64,000 bases of DNA from DATBVX01 sp035263105 (GCA_035263105.1 DATFRO010000108.1:62001-126000); one strand, 5' to 3'. Counted from the first letter of the stretch, positions 9,223-17,844 are shown. Notes: generated from the sequence alone by a model not told the origin. Program-made: numbers and translations.

Positions 9223-10337
9223 AAATCGAAACCCTGGCCATCCACGCGGGCCGCGAAGCCGATCCCGCAACCGGCGCGATCGTGCCGCCGATCCAGATGA
9301 GCACCACCTACGAGCGCGACGCCGACGGCGGCTACGCGCGCTCCTTCTCCTACACGCGGCCGGATAACCCGACGCGCCACGCGCTCGAGGCCTGCCTCGC
9401 GCAGCTCGAGGGCGGCAGCCATGCGGTGTGCTTTTCGTCCGGCGCGGCGGCCACGATGGCGGTGTTCAGCCTGTTGAACCCAGGCGATCACGTCCTCGCG
9501 CCGCTCGAGTGTTACTACGGGACGCGCCAGCTGCTGCGCGAATACCTGAGCCGCTCGGGCGTGACGAGCGACTTCATCGACATGTCGGACGCCGCGCAGC
9601 TCGAGGCGCGCGTGAAGCGCGAGACGCGGATGATCTGGGTGGAGACGCCGTGTAACCCGACCTTGAAGGTGACGGATCTCAGGGTAGCGGCGCGGTGCGC
9701 GCACTCTGTCGGCGCACTCCTCGCGGTCGACAACACGTTCCCGACGCCCATATTGCAAAGACCGCTGGAGCTCGGAGCCGATATCGTCATGCACAGCTCG
9801 ACCAAGTACTTCGGCGGGCACAGCGATGTCATGGGTGGCGCGGTGATCGTGAGGGACGCCGCGCGGGCGGCCGCTCTGCATGCGTACCAGGCAGTCGGCG
9901 GCGCCGTGCCCTCGCCCTTCGATTGCTGGCTGCTCCGGCGCAGTCTCTCGACGCTCCCGATTCGCGTTCGCACGCAATCGGCCGCCGCGCTCGAGATTGC
10001 GCGCTTCCTGCGCCAGCACCCGAAGATCGAGCGCGTGTGCTATCCGGGGCTGGAGGACGACCCGGGTCATGCCGTCGCCGCGCGCCAGATGTCGGGCTTC
10101 GGCGCAATGCTCGGCGTGTGTGTGCGTGGCGATGCGCGCACCGCCATGGGGGTCTCGTCGCGCACGCGGGTCATCACCTGCGCCACGAGTCTCGGCGGCG
10201 TCGAAAGCCTTATGGAACATCGCGCCTCGATCGAAAGCGCCGATACCCTCACCCCGCAGAACCTGCTGCGGCTTTCGGTCGGGCTGGAGAATCCCGAGGA
10301 CCTCATCGAGGACCTCGACCAGGCCCTGCGCGGCTAG
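9219..10337 (+). CDS. Cys/Met-metabolism PLP enzyme (cystathionine gamma-synthase/lyase or methionine gamma-lyase type)
   Basis: This 372-residue enzyme is of the trans-sulfuration PLP family. Visible motifs are ETLAIHAGREADP at the N-terminus, YTRPDNPTRHALE, the phosphate-binding SSGAAATMAV, WVETPCNPTLKV, the cofactor aspartate in LLAVDNTFPTP and the Schiff-base lysine K196 in HSSTKYFGGHSDVMGG. The family includes metB, metC, metZ and mgl-type activities, which cannot be separated reliably by eye. It is the last gene of the overlapping operon starting at gspA; why a sulfur amino acid enzyme sits there is unclear. A gap of 113 bases follows. Confidence 0.9.
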   Translation: MKIETLAIHAGREADPATGAIVPPIQMSTTYERDADGGYARSFSYTRPDNPTRHALEACLAQLEGGSHAVCFSSGAAATMAVFSLLNPGDHVLAPLECYYGTRQLLREYLSRSGVTSDFIDMSDAAQLEARVKRETRMIWVETPCNPTLKVTDLRVAARCAHSVGALLAVDNTFPTPILQRPLELGADIVMHSSTKYFGGHSDVMGGAVIVRDAARAAALHAYQAVGGAVPSPFDCWLLRRSLSTLPIRVRTQSAAALEIARFLRQHPKIERVCYPGLEDDPGHAVAARQMSGFGAMLGVCVRGDARTAMGVSSRTRVITCATSLGGVESLMEHRASIESADTLTPQNLLRLSVGLENPEDLIEDLDQALRG

Positions 10338-10405
10338 CCCTGCGGCGGCCGGCGAGCCCGCCGATACCAAGTTTGAGAGGTGCGTGGTATACAGCCCCGG
10401 CCACT

Positions 10406-10424
10406 GCCCGCTAGATTTGCGGGC
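10406..10424 (+). other. Hairpin in the leader of the small membrane protein gene
   Basis: GCCCGC and GCGGGC form a perfect 6-bp stem with a 7-base AT-rich loop, 27 bases before the ATG at 10451. No T-run follows, so it is not a convincing terminator. It sits just upstream of the GGAGG ribosome-binding site and may stabilise the leader or be coincidental in GC-rich DNA. Confidence 0.3.
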
Positions 10425-10450
10425 CGAAATCCATGGAGGATCGGTAATAA

Positions 10451-10759
10451 ATGGAAATCTCCGCAGTGGTCCTCACCGTGCTGATCGTCGCCGCAACCAT
10501 CCTCGGGTGGGTGGTTTCGCACGCCGTGGCGCAGCGTCGCTTCGATGCGCTGCTCGCCAGTCTGCGCGAGCGACTCGAGCAGTCGCAGCGCGAGCTCGAC
10601 GAGCGCGTGCTGAGGATCAAGCAGCTCGAGACCCAGCAGCTGGTGCACGAGCGTGACGTCGACGGGCACAAGCGCCGCATCTCGGATCTCGAGCTCGAGA
10701 TCGGCCGCCTGCGCATGCGCATCGTCGACATGGAGGCCCGCGGCGCACCGGCGGCGTAG
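10451..10759 (+). CDS. Small membrane-anchored coiled-coil protein
   Basis: I do not recognise this 102-residue protein as a named family. Residues 5-27 are a single hydrophobic membrane segment (VVLTVLIVAATILGWVVSHAVA). The remaining ~70 residues are highly charged with heptad-like Leu/Ile spacing (RERLEQSQRELDERVLRIKQLE), predicting one long coiled coil on the cytoplasmic or periplasmic side. GGAGG lies 11 bases before the ATG. The layout resembles small division- or envelope-associated proteins such as YhcB, but no family assignment is justified. It is followed after 52 bases by a lipoprotein gene on the same strand. Confidence 0.7.
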   Translation: MEISAVVLTVLIVAATILGWVVSHAVAQRRFDALLASLRERLEQSQRELDERVLRIKQLETQQLVHERDVDGHKRRISDLELEIGRLRMRIVDMEARGAPAA

Positions 10760-10811
10760 AGTGCTGTCTGACTATTGCGGATCGGCGCCCTGCGCTGGAT
10801 GCGAGGTCGGA

Positions 10812-11435
10812 ATGGCAAGGATTGCAATCGCCCTGATCGTCACCCTCGGTGTCGCGGCCTGCGACCGATCCGGGACACTCTCACCCGGCGAAAAACCCGT
10901 GGCCAGGGACCTGACGATCGCGCAATTGCGCAACGCCGAGTACCCCTCGGAATGGACTCGCTCCGGCAAGGCCTACCTCGTCGATGGGCAGTACCGGGAA
11001 GCCGCGGCTCCGGGTGCCGCCACGGAAGTCGTGGTGAAGGCCACGACGTTCTACGCGGTCGGCGATCTCGACGGCGACGGCTCGGCCGATGCCGTGATCG
11101 TGCTGGAGAGCGATCCGGGGGGAAGCGGTGTGTTCTTCGACCTGGTACCGGTCCTGAACCGGCAGGGCGAACCGCAGGTGCTCACGCCACTGCCGCTCGG
11201 TGATCGCGTCGAGGTCAACGGCGTGACGCTCAAGGACGGGCTCGTGGATGTGCAGATTCTCAAGCACAGCCCCGACGATCCGCAGTGCTGCCCGAGCCTC
11301 GACGTGACCATGCGTTACCGGCTGGGCCCGAACGGCTTCATCAGCGAGGGTCAGGACCCGAGCCGCACCAGCGCCTCTCCGGACACGCGGAAGACCGTCC
11401 AGTCGTGGACGCCCACCGCGCCCATGCGCTCGTAG
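10812..11435 (+). CDS. Predicted lipoprotein with Asp-rich GDLDGDGSAD motif
   Basis: This is a 207-residue hypothetical lipoprotein. The N-terminus MARIAIALIVTLGVAAC ends in a lipobox (GVAAC, C17), so it should be lipidated and envelope-anchored. Residues ~78-95 contain AVGDLDGDGSADAVIVLE, an Asp-rich loop resembling EF-hand/FG-GAP calcium loops, followed by a beta-rich region and a CC pair near residue 158. No named family is recognised. The last ~28 codons overlap the 3' end of the convergent acetyltransferase gene by 85 bases, so the C-terminal tail (PDTRKTVQSW...) may not be conserved. Confidence 0.72.
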   Translation: MARIAIALIVTLGVAACDRSGTLSPGEKPVARDLTIAQLRNAEYPSEWTRSGKAYLVDGQYREAAAPGAATEVVVKATTFYAVGDLDGDGSADAVIVLESDPGGSGVFFDLVPVLNRQGEPQVLTPLPLGDRVEVNGVTLKDGLVDVQILKHSPDDPQCCPSLDVTMRYRLGPNGFISEGQDPSRTSASPDTRKTVQSWTPTAPMRS

Positions 11436-11857
11436 AACTCGATCGCGCGCTTGTTCCAATCGAGCACCGCCCATTCCATGCGGGCACAGCCGCGCTCGAT
11501 GGCGAGCCGCGCCAGGTGCCGGAGCAACGCTTCACCGATCCCGTGCCCGCGGTACTCGGTACGCACGAACAGGTCTTCGAGATAGAGTCCCGCGCGTCCC
11601 TTGAACGTCGAGTAGTTGTGGAAGAACAGCGCGAACCCGACCGGGCTTCCGTTCACGCAGGCCAACATGCACTCCGCCACGGGTTTCGGGCCGAACAGGG
11701 ACTCGTGCACCAGCGCCTCGGTCGCCACCACTTCGTGCAGCAGCTTCTCGTACTCGGCGAGCTCGCGGATCAGGGCGAGGATCACCCCGACATCGCCGAC
11801 CGTCGCGGGACGGATCTGGGTCGTTGCGCTCACGGACTGAAATCGCTCCTCGCTCAC
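11351..11857 (-). CDS. GNAT N-acetyltransferase, SSAT/thialysine-acetyltransferase-like
   Basis: This GCN5-related acetyltransferase transfers acetyl from acetyl-CoA to an amine. The opening IRPATVGDVGVILALIRELAEYE, the segment FFHNYSTFKGRAGLYLEDLFV and the acetyl-CoA loop RTEYRGHGIGEALL, then W.VLDWNKRAIEFYERMGA, closely resemble the spermidine/spermine (SAT1/SAT2) and thialysine acetyltransferase group, so a polyamine or lysine-analogue substrate is plausible. The GTG at 11857 (about 168 aa) was chosen because GGAGA sits five bases before it. ATG at 11869 and GTG at 11833 are alternatives. The 3' end overlaps the convergent lipoprotein gene by 85 bases. Confidence 0.87.
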   Translation of the reverse strand: MSEERFQSVSATTQIRPATVGDVGVILALIRELAEYEKLLHEVVATEALVHESLFGPKPVAECMLACVNGSPVGFALFFHNYSTFKGRAGLYLEDLFVRTEYRGHGIGEALLRHLARLAIERGCARMEWAVLDWNKRAIEFYERMGAVGVHDWTVFRVSGEALVRLGS

Positions 11858-11943
11858 TCTTCTCTCCATCGCTGCGCGACTTCGGCTACCATCTCGCGCA
11901 GCCGACGGGCGGCACTGATGCACATGACTATCCCGCTCGCTCC

Positions 11944-12882
11944 ATGACAACGCAAGGCTGCCCCTCGCGCCGTGCCGGGTCCCCGTCTCTCCTGATTCTC
12001 GCGCTCGCGCCGGCGCTCGCCTGCGCCGGCACGATCTCCGGACACATCGCGTTCCCCGGCCGGGATGTGCCGGAAGCGACGGTCTATGCCTACAACCCCG
12101 ACACGCAGACGCAGCTCAGCCAGTCGGTCCGGCGCGGCGAGGCGCGCTTCAGCTTCGATTTGCCCGCGGGGCGCTACTGGATCTTCGTGCGCCCCGAAGA
12201 GCCCGGCCTCGCGGGACTCTACGGCGCACACACGCAGTTCAGCGCCTGCCGGCACGCGGCGCCGCCGGGCGCTGCAACGGACTGCACCGACCACGCCATA
12301 CGCACCGTGGATCTCGAGAGCCAAGGCGAGCTGAACAATATTGAAGTCGACGACTGGATGTTGTCGGACGAAGCCGCAGCGGAGCTCGACCGCGTCCTCG
12401 GCGGCGCGACGCCGGGCGACGAACGCTCGGAGCTCGGGCGGCCGCGCTTCTCGGAGTATCGAGTGCCCGCAGTGACTCTGCCCGCCGCGGTCACCGTCAA
12501 CCCGGGACCGGAGGCGCACGTCGCGGACCGCGAGCAGCTCGAAGCGGCCGCGCATGCCGGGCACAACTTTGCCGGCACCTTCTCGCTGGCGCGGCTCGGC
12601 TGCGGGACCGATTGCGAAGCGGTTGCGATCATCGACCTGCGCAGCGGCGCCGTCGCTTACCCGGAGCAGCTCGCGCATATCTCGGGGTCGCTGCCGTGCC
12701 GCGCCGGGGGTGGCATCGCGTTCCGGGACGACAGCCGCTTGCTGGAATACACGCGCCGCGAGGGCGAAACGGCGGTCACGGATTACCTGCTCTGGGATCC
12801 CGCGCAACGGACGTTCTCGGTCATTGCGCAGTATCGGCGCAGTCTTGCGCGCTTTTGCGCGACGCCGACGGCCGCGCCGTAG
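11944..12882 (+). CDS. Exported carboxypeptidase-regulatory-like domain protein
   Basis: This is a 312-residue secreted or periplasmic protein. It has an N-terminal signal sequence (SPSLLILALAPALACAG), then a beta-sandwich segment GTISGHIAFPGRDVPEATVYAYNPDT...FSFDLPAGRYWIFVRPEEPGL, which matches the carboxypeptidase regulatory-like (transthyretin-fold) pattern of GxVxx...G...V.....G.F...L..G.Y.....P. The second half (HNFAGTFSLARLGCGTDCEAVAIIDLRSGAV...) resembles a repeat-like domain seen in uncharacterised secreted proteins, with cysteine pairs suggesting disulfides. No enzymatic motif was found. The function is unknown. Confidence 0.72.
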   Translation: MTTQGCPSRRAGSPSLLILALAPALACAGTISGHIAFPGRDVPEATVYAYNPDTQTQLSQSVRRGEARFSFDLPAGRYWIFVRPEEPGLAGLYGAHTQFSACRHAAPPGAATDCTDHAIRTVDLESQGELNNIEVDDWMLSDEAAAELDRVLGGATPGDERSELGRPRFSEYRVPAVTLPAAVTVNPGPEAHVADREQLEAAAHAGHNFAGTFSLARLGCGTDCEAVAIIDLRSGAVAYPEQLAHISGSLPCRAGGGIAFRDDSRLLEYTRREGETAVTDYLLWDPAQRTFSVIAQYRRSLARFCATPTAAP

Positions 12883-12942
12883 ACGGTCTTCTCACCGAGA
12901 GAGATTCCGCGCTGCTCAGGCCGGAGCGTGCGCCCGGCGGCG

Positions 12943-13851
12943 CTACTCGGCCACGTACCAGTGCTCGTCCACTTTCTCGAGCACGAAACGGTCGAAGGGC
13001 AGGCCCTGGCCGCGCAGGTCGTAGATCGCGCGCGCTCCATTCTGTTCGAAGGCGGGCGACATGCGCCGCGCCAGCTCCAACGCGGAGATGTAGGTCTCGC
13101 GCGTGTCCTCGTCGATCTTGCACTGCTCGATCAGCGTTTGCAGCGCCTTCGCCGAATGCATATCGCGGAAGTTGGGGCTCATGTGCTCGTTGAAGAAGCC
13201 GGCGCAGTCGCCGTTCTTGAGCGTGGTCTCCCCGTCATTGAGGAAGGCGACGATCTCGGGCGTGTTCTTGCCTTTCCCCGCGCCGCTGGTGCGATTCTCG
13301 GGCGCTGCCATCGCCGCATCGAGCCGCGCCTGGATGGCGTACGGGATCTGCACGCGCCAGTCCTTGCCGTAGCGGATCAGGCTGACGAGCGCCACGCGGC
13401 TGCGCTGATCGCTGTCCTCGGGCGGGGAGATGCGCGCCACGACATGACTCAGCTGCGAATTCTCCTCGACCGTGCCGAGCACTTTGATCTCGCCGACGCG
13501 TTCCGTGGGCAGACCGAGTCGGCGCGCGACTGTCACGAACAGGTTGTTGGGCGTCAGGCCGCGGATCTCATCCATGCTGGAGTTGCCGAAGAGGCGCTCG
13601 CGCGCCGCGTGGCTGCCGTGCGCCTGCTCGTCATCGAGCGCCTTGAGCAGGCGGTTGCGCAGGTCCTGCACTTCGCCGGGATGCAGGAATTCGAGCAGCG
13701 CCTCCGGTTGACCGGCTGCGGCGGCTTCGAGGTACGCCTTGGCGACCTTCTCCTGCGGACCCGCAGCGACCGAGAGCGTGGGGCACAGCAACGCGATGAA
13801 CGCGAGGAGCCCGAGCGCGCGCAGGTGATCGAGTTGAACTCCGGGGGTCAT
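12943..13851 (-). CDS. Hypothetical exported protein
   Basis: I do not recognise this 302-residue protein. It starts at the ATG at 13851 with GGAGA six bases upstream. Residues ~10-28 (LRALGLLAFIALLCPTLSVAA) form a signal peptide with likely cleavage after VAA. The mature part is hydrophilic and mainly helical, with two halves that each look like small alpha/beta (NTF2-like or DUF-type) units: an N-terminal one with EKVAKAYLEAAAAGQPEALLEFLHP and a C-terminal one with PEIVAFLNDGETTLKNGDCAGFFNEHMSPNF. It probably acts in the periplasm. It is transcribed divergently from the DUF502 gene, 115 bases apart. Confidence 0.72.
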   Translation of the reverse strand: MTPGVQLDHLRALGLLAFIALLCPTLSVAAGPQEKVAKAYLEAAAAGQPEALLEFLHPGEVQDLRNRLLKALDDEQAHGSHAARERLFGNSSMDEIRGLTPNNLFVTVARRLGLPTERVGEIKVLGTVEENSQLSHVVARISPPEDSDQRSRVALVSLIRYGKDWRVQIPYAIQARLDAAMAAPENRTSGAGKGKNTPEIVAFLNDGETTLKNGDCAGFFNEHMSPNFRDMHSAKALQTLIEQCKIDEDTRETYISALELARRMSPAFEQNGARAIYDLRGQGLPFDRFVLEKVDEHWYVAE

Positions 13852-13966
13852 CCATTTCTCCGTTGAACTGGGCGAGCGATTATTGGCGAGCCGCGCGCGC
13901 GGATGCAAAGCAGCCGCGGCGTACAATGCGCCGTCGCAACGTGCGGCGCCGCCGGGCAGAGCCTGC

Positions 13967-14581
13967 ATGATGACGAAACTCTGGAACCTGCTGATGAAGG
14001 GCCTGGCCGCAGTGTTGCCGATCGGCCTGACGATCTATCTCGTCATCTGGCTCGGCACCAATACCGAAGCGGTATTGCGCGATCTCATCACGTTCGTGTT
14101 TCCGCGCGTGCACTACTGGCCGGGCCTCGGTCTCATCGTCGGCTTACTGCTGCTGCTCGGCGCGGGCCTCGTGGTCAACGCCTACGTGGTGCGCTGGTTC
14201 CTCGCGCAGTGGGACCAGTTCCTGGAACGCATCCCGCTGGTGAAGACGGTATATGGGGCACTGCGCGACCTGGTGAAGTTCCTTCCGTCCGAAGGCCGGC
14301 GCCGCGATCTCAAACGCGTGGTGGCGGCGAGCTTCGGGGAGGCACACCTCATCGGGTTCGTCACGCGCGAATCGGCGCCGGAGCTCGACTCGGTCGGCGG
14401 CAGCGAGATCGTCGGCGTCTATTTTCCGATGAGCTACCAGATCGGCGGCTATACGCTCTACCTGCCGCGCGAGCGGCTCACCCCGCTCGACATCGGTGTC
14501 GAGGAGGCGATGCGCCTGGTGCTGACCGGCGGGATGTCGGCGGGCGGCGAGAGCGCGGCGCGTCCGCTCGCGAGTGCATGA
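13967..14581 (+). CDS. DUF502 family inner-membrane protein
   Basis: This is a 204-residue DUF502 membrane protein. Two membrane segments are seen at about 13-33 (GLAAVLPIGLTIYLVIWLG) and 50-75 (WPGLGLIVGLLLLLGAGLVVNAYVVRWF). A conserved soluble domain follows, with ERIPLVKTVYGALRDLVKFL and VGVYFPMSYQIGGYTLYLPRERLTPLDIGVEEAMRLVLTGG, diagnostic of the family. The function is not established; in other bacteria relatives sit near translation or envelope genes. Two adjacent ATGs occur at 13967 and 13970. Its last 124 bases overlap, in antisense, the 3' end of the convergent EEP-family gene. Confidence 0.88.
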   Translation: MMTKLWNLLMKGLAAVLPIGLTIYLVIWLGTNTEAVLRDLITFVFPRVHYWPGLGLIVGLLLLLGAGLVVNAYVVRWFLAQWDQFLERIPLVKTVYGALRDLVKFLPSEGRRRDLKRVVAASFGEAHLIGFVTRESAPELDSVGGSEIVGVYFPMSYQIGGYTLYLPRERLTPLDIGVEEAMRLVLTGGMSAGGESAARPLASA

Positions 14582-15528
14582 ACCTTGAGCTCGACGCTGA
14601 TCGGGTAGTGGTCCGAGCCGAGGTACCCACCGACGCTGAAGCCGCTCGCCTCGACGTCCGCATTGGTCAGGCAGTGATCGATCTGGATGTGCAAGGGCCA
14701 CACGAGCGAGGGCCACGTGCCCTGCAATCCCATGCCATCCGCGCAACTGCGCAGGCCGCCATCACGCAAGAGGTGCTGAAAGCGCGGCGAATACGGGGTA
14801 ACGTTGAGGTCGCCGACGATGGCGAAGGCGCCGCGATGCCCGCGGGCGAGCCGCGTCAGCGTCGCAAGCTGCGCGTTCTGAACCGCAGCGTGGCCCGGGC
14901 CGAGCGGCCATGAGAGGTGCGTGGCGATGAAGGTGATCGGTCCGCCGGCGTCGGGCAACGTGAACTGAAGCGAGGACACACCGTTACCACCGAGGTCGAG
15001 GACCTGACTTTCGAGCGGCACGCGGCGGCTCAGCACCGCGAGGCCCGAGACGTCGTCGCCCACGTTCACCCAGCGGAATGGGTAATCCCGCGCGAGCTCA
15101 TCGAGCGCCGGCTTCCAGGCCTGCGTCACCTCGATCAACACCACCACGTCGGGCGCCTCGCTGCGCACGAACTGCACCATGCGCTGGTACTGCGAGCTGT
15201 GCTTGAACACGTTGAAGGACACGACCTTGATGGCCGCGCCCGAGGCGGCGGGCGCCGCGACCGCGGATCGCACGAACTGCGGAATGATCGGTGGCAGGTT
15301 GGCGAGCGTCGCGAGGACACTGAGCGCGACGAGTGCGGGGCGTTTCAGGGCCCCCAGCGCCAGCGCCAGGCAGGCACCCAGCACGCAATACTGGACACGG
15401 AAGTGGGCAAAGAGATCGAAGAGCCAGGACCAGGCTCCGGCATAGCCGAGGAGCGTCGACAGCGCCAGGATCATAAGCAGCGCGATACAGGCCTGCTCGA
15501 AGCGCTTGCGTGCCGTTACGCCATTCAT
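14458..15528 (-). CDS. Membrane-anchored endonuclease/exonuclease/phosphatase (EEP) family protein
   Basis: This 356-residue protein has three N-terminal hydrophobic segments (about 13-90) followed by an EEP (DNase I-like) domain. EEP motifs are KVVSFNVFKHS, VVVLIEVT (catalytic Glu), FIATHLSWPL, AFAIVGDLNVTPYSPRF (Asp/Asn pair), IQIDHCLT and the terminal GSDHYPISVEL (Asp-His). Such proteins hydrolyse phosphodiester or phosphomonoester bonds in nucleic acids or lipid headgroups; the substrate is unknown, and the active site probably faces the periplasm. The EEP fold ends near residue 325. The remaining ~30 residues are low-complexity and lie antisense to DUF502, which suggests a read-through tail. 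Confidence 0.87.
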   Translation of the reverse strand: MNGVTARKRFEQACIALLMILALSTLLGYAGAWSWLFDLFAHFRVQYCVLGACLALALGALKRPALVALSVLATLANLPPIIPQFVRSAVAAPAASGAAIKVVSFNVFKHSSQYQRMVQFVRSEAPDVVVLIEVTQAWKPALDELARDYPFRWVNVGDDVSGLAVLSRRVPLESQVLDLGGNGVSSLQFTLPDAGGPITFIATHLSWPLGPGHAAVQNAQLATLTRLARGHRGAFAIVGDLNVTPYSPRFQHLLRDGGLRSCADGMGLQGTWPSLVWPLHIQIDHCLTNADVEASGFSVGGYLGSDHYPISVELKVHALASGRAALSPPADIPPVSTRRIASSTPMSSGVSRSRGR

Positions 15529-15684
15529 GCGGAGCGAGCGGTACTCATGTCACAGAATCGCTCTGACGCAGTGCAGCATGCGTTGTGTCACCAGCCAGAG
15601 CCCGTATCGTATGCCCGTCGGCGCGCCGCAGGACCACGAGCGCATCGCGGAACTGGGTGCGCAATCGCAGGACGCTAGACACCC

Positions 15685-17808
15685 GTGCAAAGCCGGCCGA
15701 CTCCAACGACTGAAGATCCTGGGATCGCCCAGGTCGCCGCACAACTGTCGGCGGCCGGGCAGTCGATCGACGTCCTGGCGCTGACTGCAGACGCGGCGCT
15801 GCTCGCGATCCTGCGCGAGGCCGCGGGCTCGCGTCGCGTGATCGACGCGCAGACCCCCGAGCAGATCGGCGAGTTGATGATGGCCGGCAAGGTCGGCGTC
15901 GTGGTCATCGACACGCTCGCGACCGGTGAAGACTCGGATGCTTTCTGCGAGCAGTTGCGCGCGCAGTTCCCGGATCTCGTACTGATCGTCACCGGAACGA
16001 CCGACGACCAGACGCAGCTCATCAAGCAGATCACTTCCGGCGACATCTACCGCTTCCTGCACAAGCCCGTGTCACCGCCGCGTGCGCGGCAATTCCTCGA
16101 GGCGGGTATCCGCCGGCACATGGAAGGCCGCACGTTCACGCCGGCCGACATGGCGCCGCCGCCGCGGCGCGGCCTGGTGCCGACGGTGTTCGTGGCGATC
16201 GCGCTCGTGATCATCGGGGCGACGGCCGCCGCCTACTATTTCCTCAGCCGGCCCTCGCATCCCGTCGCGGCGAAGCCCGCGGAGCCTCCCGCAGCCACGG
16301 CGCCGGCTTCGAGTGCGAACACCGCGAAGCCAGCCGCATCCAGCCAGGCCCAGCCTCCAGCCGCGACGCAGCCCGCACAGCCCGCGCCGGCCCCTGCTGA
16401 ACCATCGGTTAGGACAGCGGGCAAGGTCGCGACCGCACCGGCGCCCGCGGACGACCGCAGCGCCACGCTGGCTGCCGCCGCAGCGGCGTTGAATGCCGGA
16501 CGCCTGATCGCTCCTGCGGGCGGCAGCGCCGCGGATCTCTATCGTCGCGTGCTCAGCGCACACCCGAACGACCCGGAGGCGGAAGCCGGCCTCGACAAGA
16601 TCGCCGATCAGCTCCTCACCAGCGCCGAGACCGCGATGCTCGAGGAACGCGTCGACGACGCCGCGCGCGCCATTGAGGATGCGCGCACCGTACGGCCCAA
16701 CAACATGCGGCTCGCGTTTCTCAGCGCGCAACTCGGCAAGGAACGCGAGCGTCGCCTCATCGCGCTGGCCCGCCAGGCCGCGGAGAGTGGCAATTACGCG
16801 CGCGCGCAGAGTTACCTCGATCGCGCGGCGCAGGATCAGAAGACCGTCTCGCCGTTGCTGGCGCAGGCGCGGCGCGAAATCGCCCAGCATCGCGTCGGCA
16901 CGAACGCCGACAACCTGCTCAAGAAGGCCAACGACCGCCTGCAGGCGAACCAGCTGATCGCGCCGGAAGGCGACAGCGCGGAGACCTATATCCTCGCTGC
17001 GCTCGCCGCCGATCCTGCGAACGTCACCGCGCAGCAGGCGCGGCGCGCGCTCGCCGACCAGACGCTGGCGAAAGCGCGGCAATCGATCGACGCAGGGGAC
17101 CTGGCCGCCGCGCAGCAATGGCTGACTCACGCCGACAATCTCGGCGCCAACGTGCGCAACGCCCAGCGCGATCTCGACAAGGCGCGCCAGACAAGCACGC
17201 GTGCCGCGCAGCAGGCGCAGCTCGCGGCGCGACTCGATGAACGCATCGTGCAGGGCAGGTTGATTGCACCGGAGCGCGATAGCGCGGCGTACTACTGGCG
17301 CGAACTGCGCGCGGCCGATCCGCAGAACGCGCGCCTTGCGCCCGGCCTGCAAAGCATCGGCACCGGGCTCGTGCAGCAGTCACAGGCGAGTCTCGGCAAG
17401 GGCGACCTTCCTGCCGCGCAGAGCGCCGTCGACGAAGCCAAGGCGCTAGGCTTCTCCTCCGCGGCGCTCACGGCGCAGGAATCGCAGATTGCGACGACAC
17501 GCGAACGCGCGAGCTTCATGAACAACGTGATCGATGCCGCGACGCTCGCGCGCGACAAGTACGTCGCGCCGCGTTACCCGGATGCGGCGCAGCGCAAGGG
17601 CACCTCGGGCTGGGTGGAGCTCGAATTCACGGTGGCGGCGAATGGCGCCGTGAAGGATGCCGAGGTGTTTCGCGCCGATCCTCCCGGCACCTTCAATGAC
17701 GCGGCGCTCAAGGCCGTAACGCAGTGGCGTTACCGTCCGATCGTGCGCAACGGCCAGGCGGTCGAGCAACGCGCACGCCTGAGGATGCGGTTCACCCTCG
17801 AGCAGTGA
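15685..17808 (+). CDS. Receiver-like domain / TM / TPR / TonB C-terminal fusion protein
   Basis: This is a 707-residue multidomain protein. Residues ~27-145 look like a response-regulator receiver fold: VVVIDT (D76 at the phosphoacceptor position), IVTGT and FLHKPVSP (K127). The usual acidic pair near the N-terminus is degenerate (LALTAD), so phosphorylation is uncertain. A membrane segment spans ~165-187. A Pro/Ala/Gln linker follows, then helical repeat units with recurring LIAPEGDSA.YY/YI.....A.P.N. blocks (TPR-like, ~265-610). The C-terminus (YVAPRYPDAAQRKGTSGWVELEFTV to the end) is a TonB-type domain. The start is GTG at 15685, just after an in-frame stop. It is convergent with a two-component pair. 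The function is unassigned. Confidence 0.85.
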   Translation: MQSRPTPTTEDPGIAQVAAQLSAAGQSIDVLALTADAALLAILREAAGSRRVIDAQTPEQIGELMMAGKVGVVVIDTLATGEDSDAFCEQLRAQFPDLVLIVTGTTDDQTQLIKQITSGDIYRFLHKPVSPPRARQFLEAGIRRHMEGRTFTPADMAPPPRRGLVPTVFVAIALVIIGATAAAYYFLSRPSHPVAAKPAEPPAATAPASSANTAKPAASSQAQPPAATQPAQPAPAPAEPSVRTAGKVATAPAPADDRSATLAAAAAALNAGRLIAPAGGSAADLYRRVLSAHPNDPEAEAGLDKIADQLLTSAETAMLEERVDDAARAIEDARTVRPNNMRLAFLSAQLGKERERRLIALARQAAESGNYARAQSYLDRAAQDQKTVSPLLAQARREIAQHRVGTNADNLLKKANDRLQANQLIAPEGDSAETYILAALAADPANVTAQQARRALADQTLAKARQSIDAGDLAAAQQWLTHADNLGANVRNAQRDLDKARQTSTRAAQQAQLAARLDERIVQGRLIAPERDSAAYYWRELRAADPQNARLAPGLQSIGTGLVQQSQASLGKGDLPAAQSAVDEAKALGFSSAALTAQESQIATTRERASFMNNVIDAATLARDKYVAPRYPDAAQRKGTSGWVELEFTVAANGAVKDAEVFRADPPGTFNDAALKAVTQWRYRPIVRNGQAVEQRARLRMRFTLEQ

Positions 17809-17844
17809 GCGCCGCAGCCGGCAGCCGCCGTCGATTGCCGCGAG

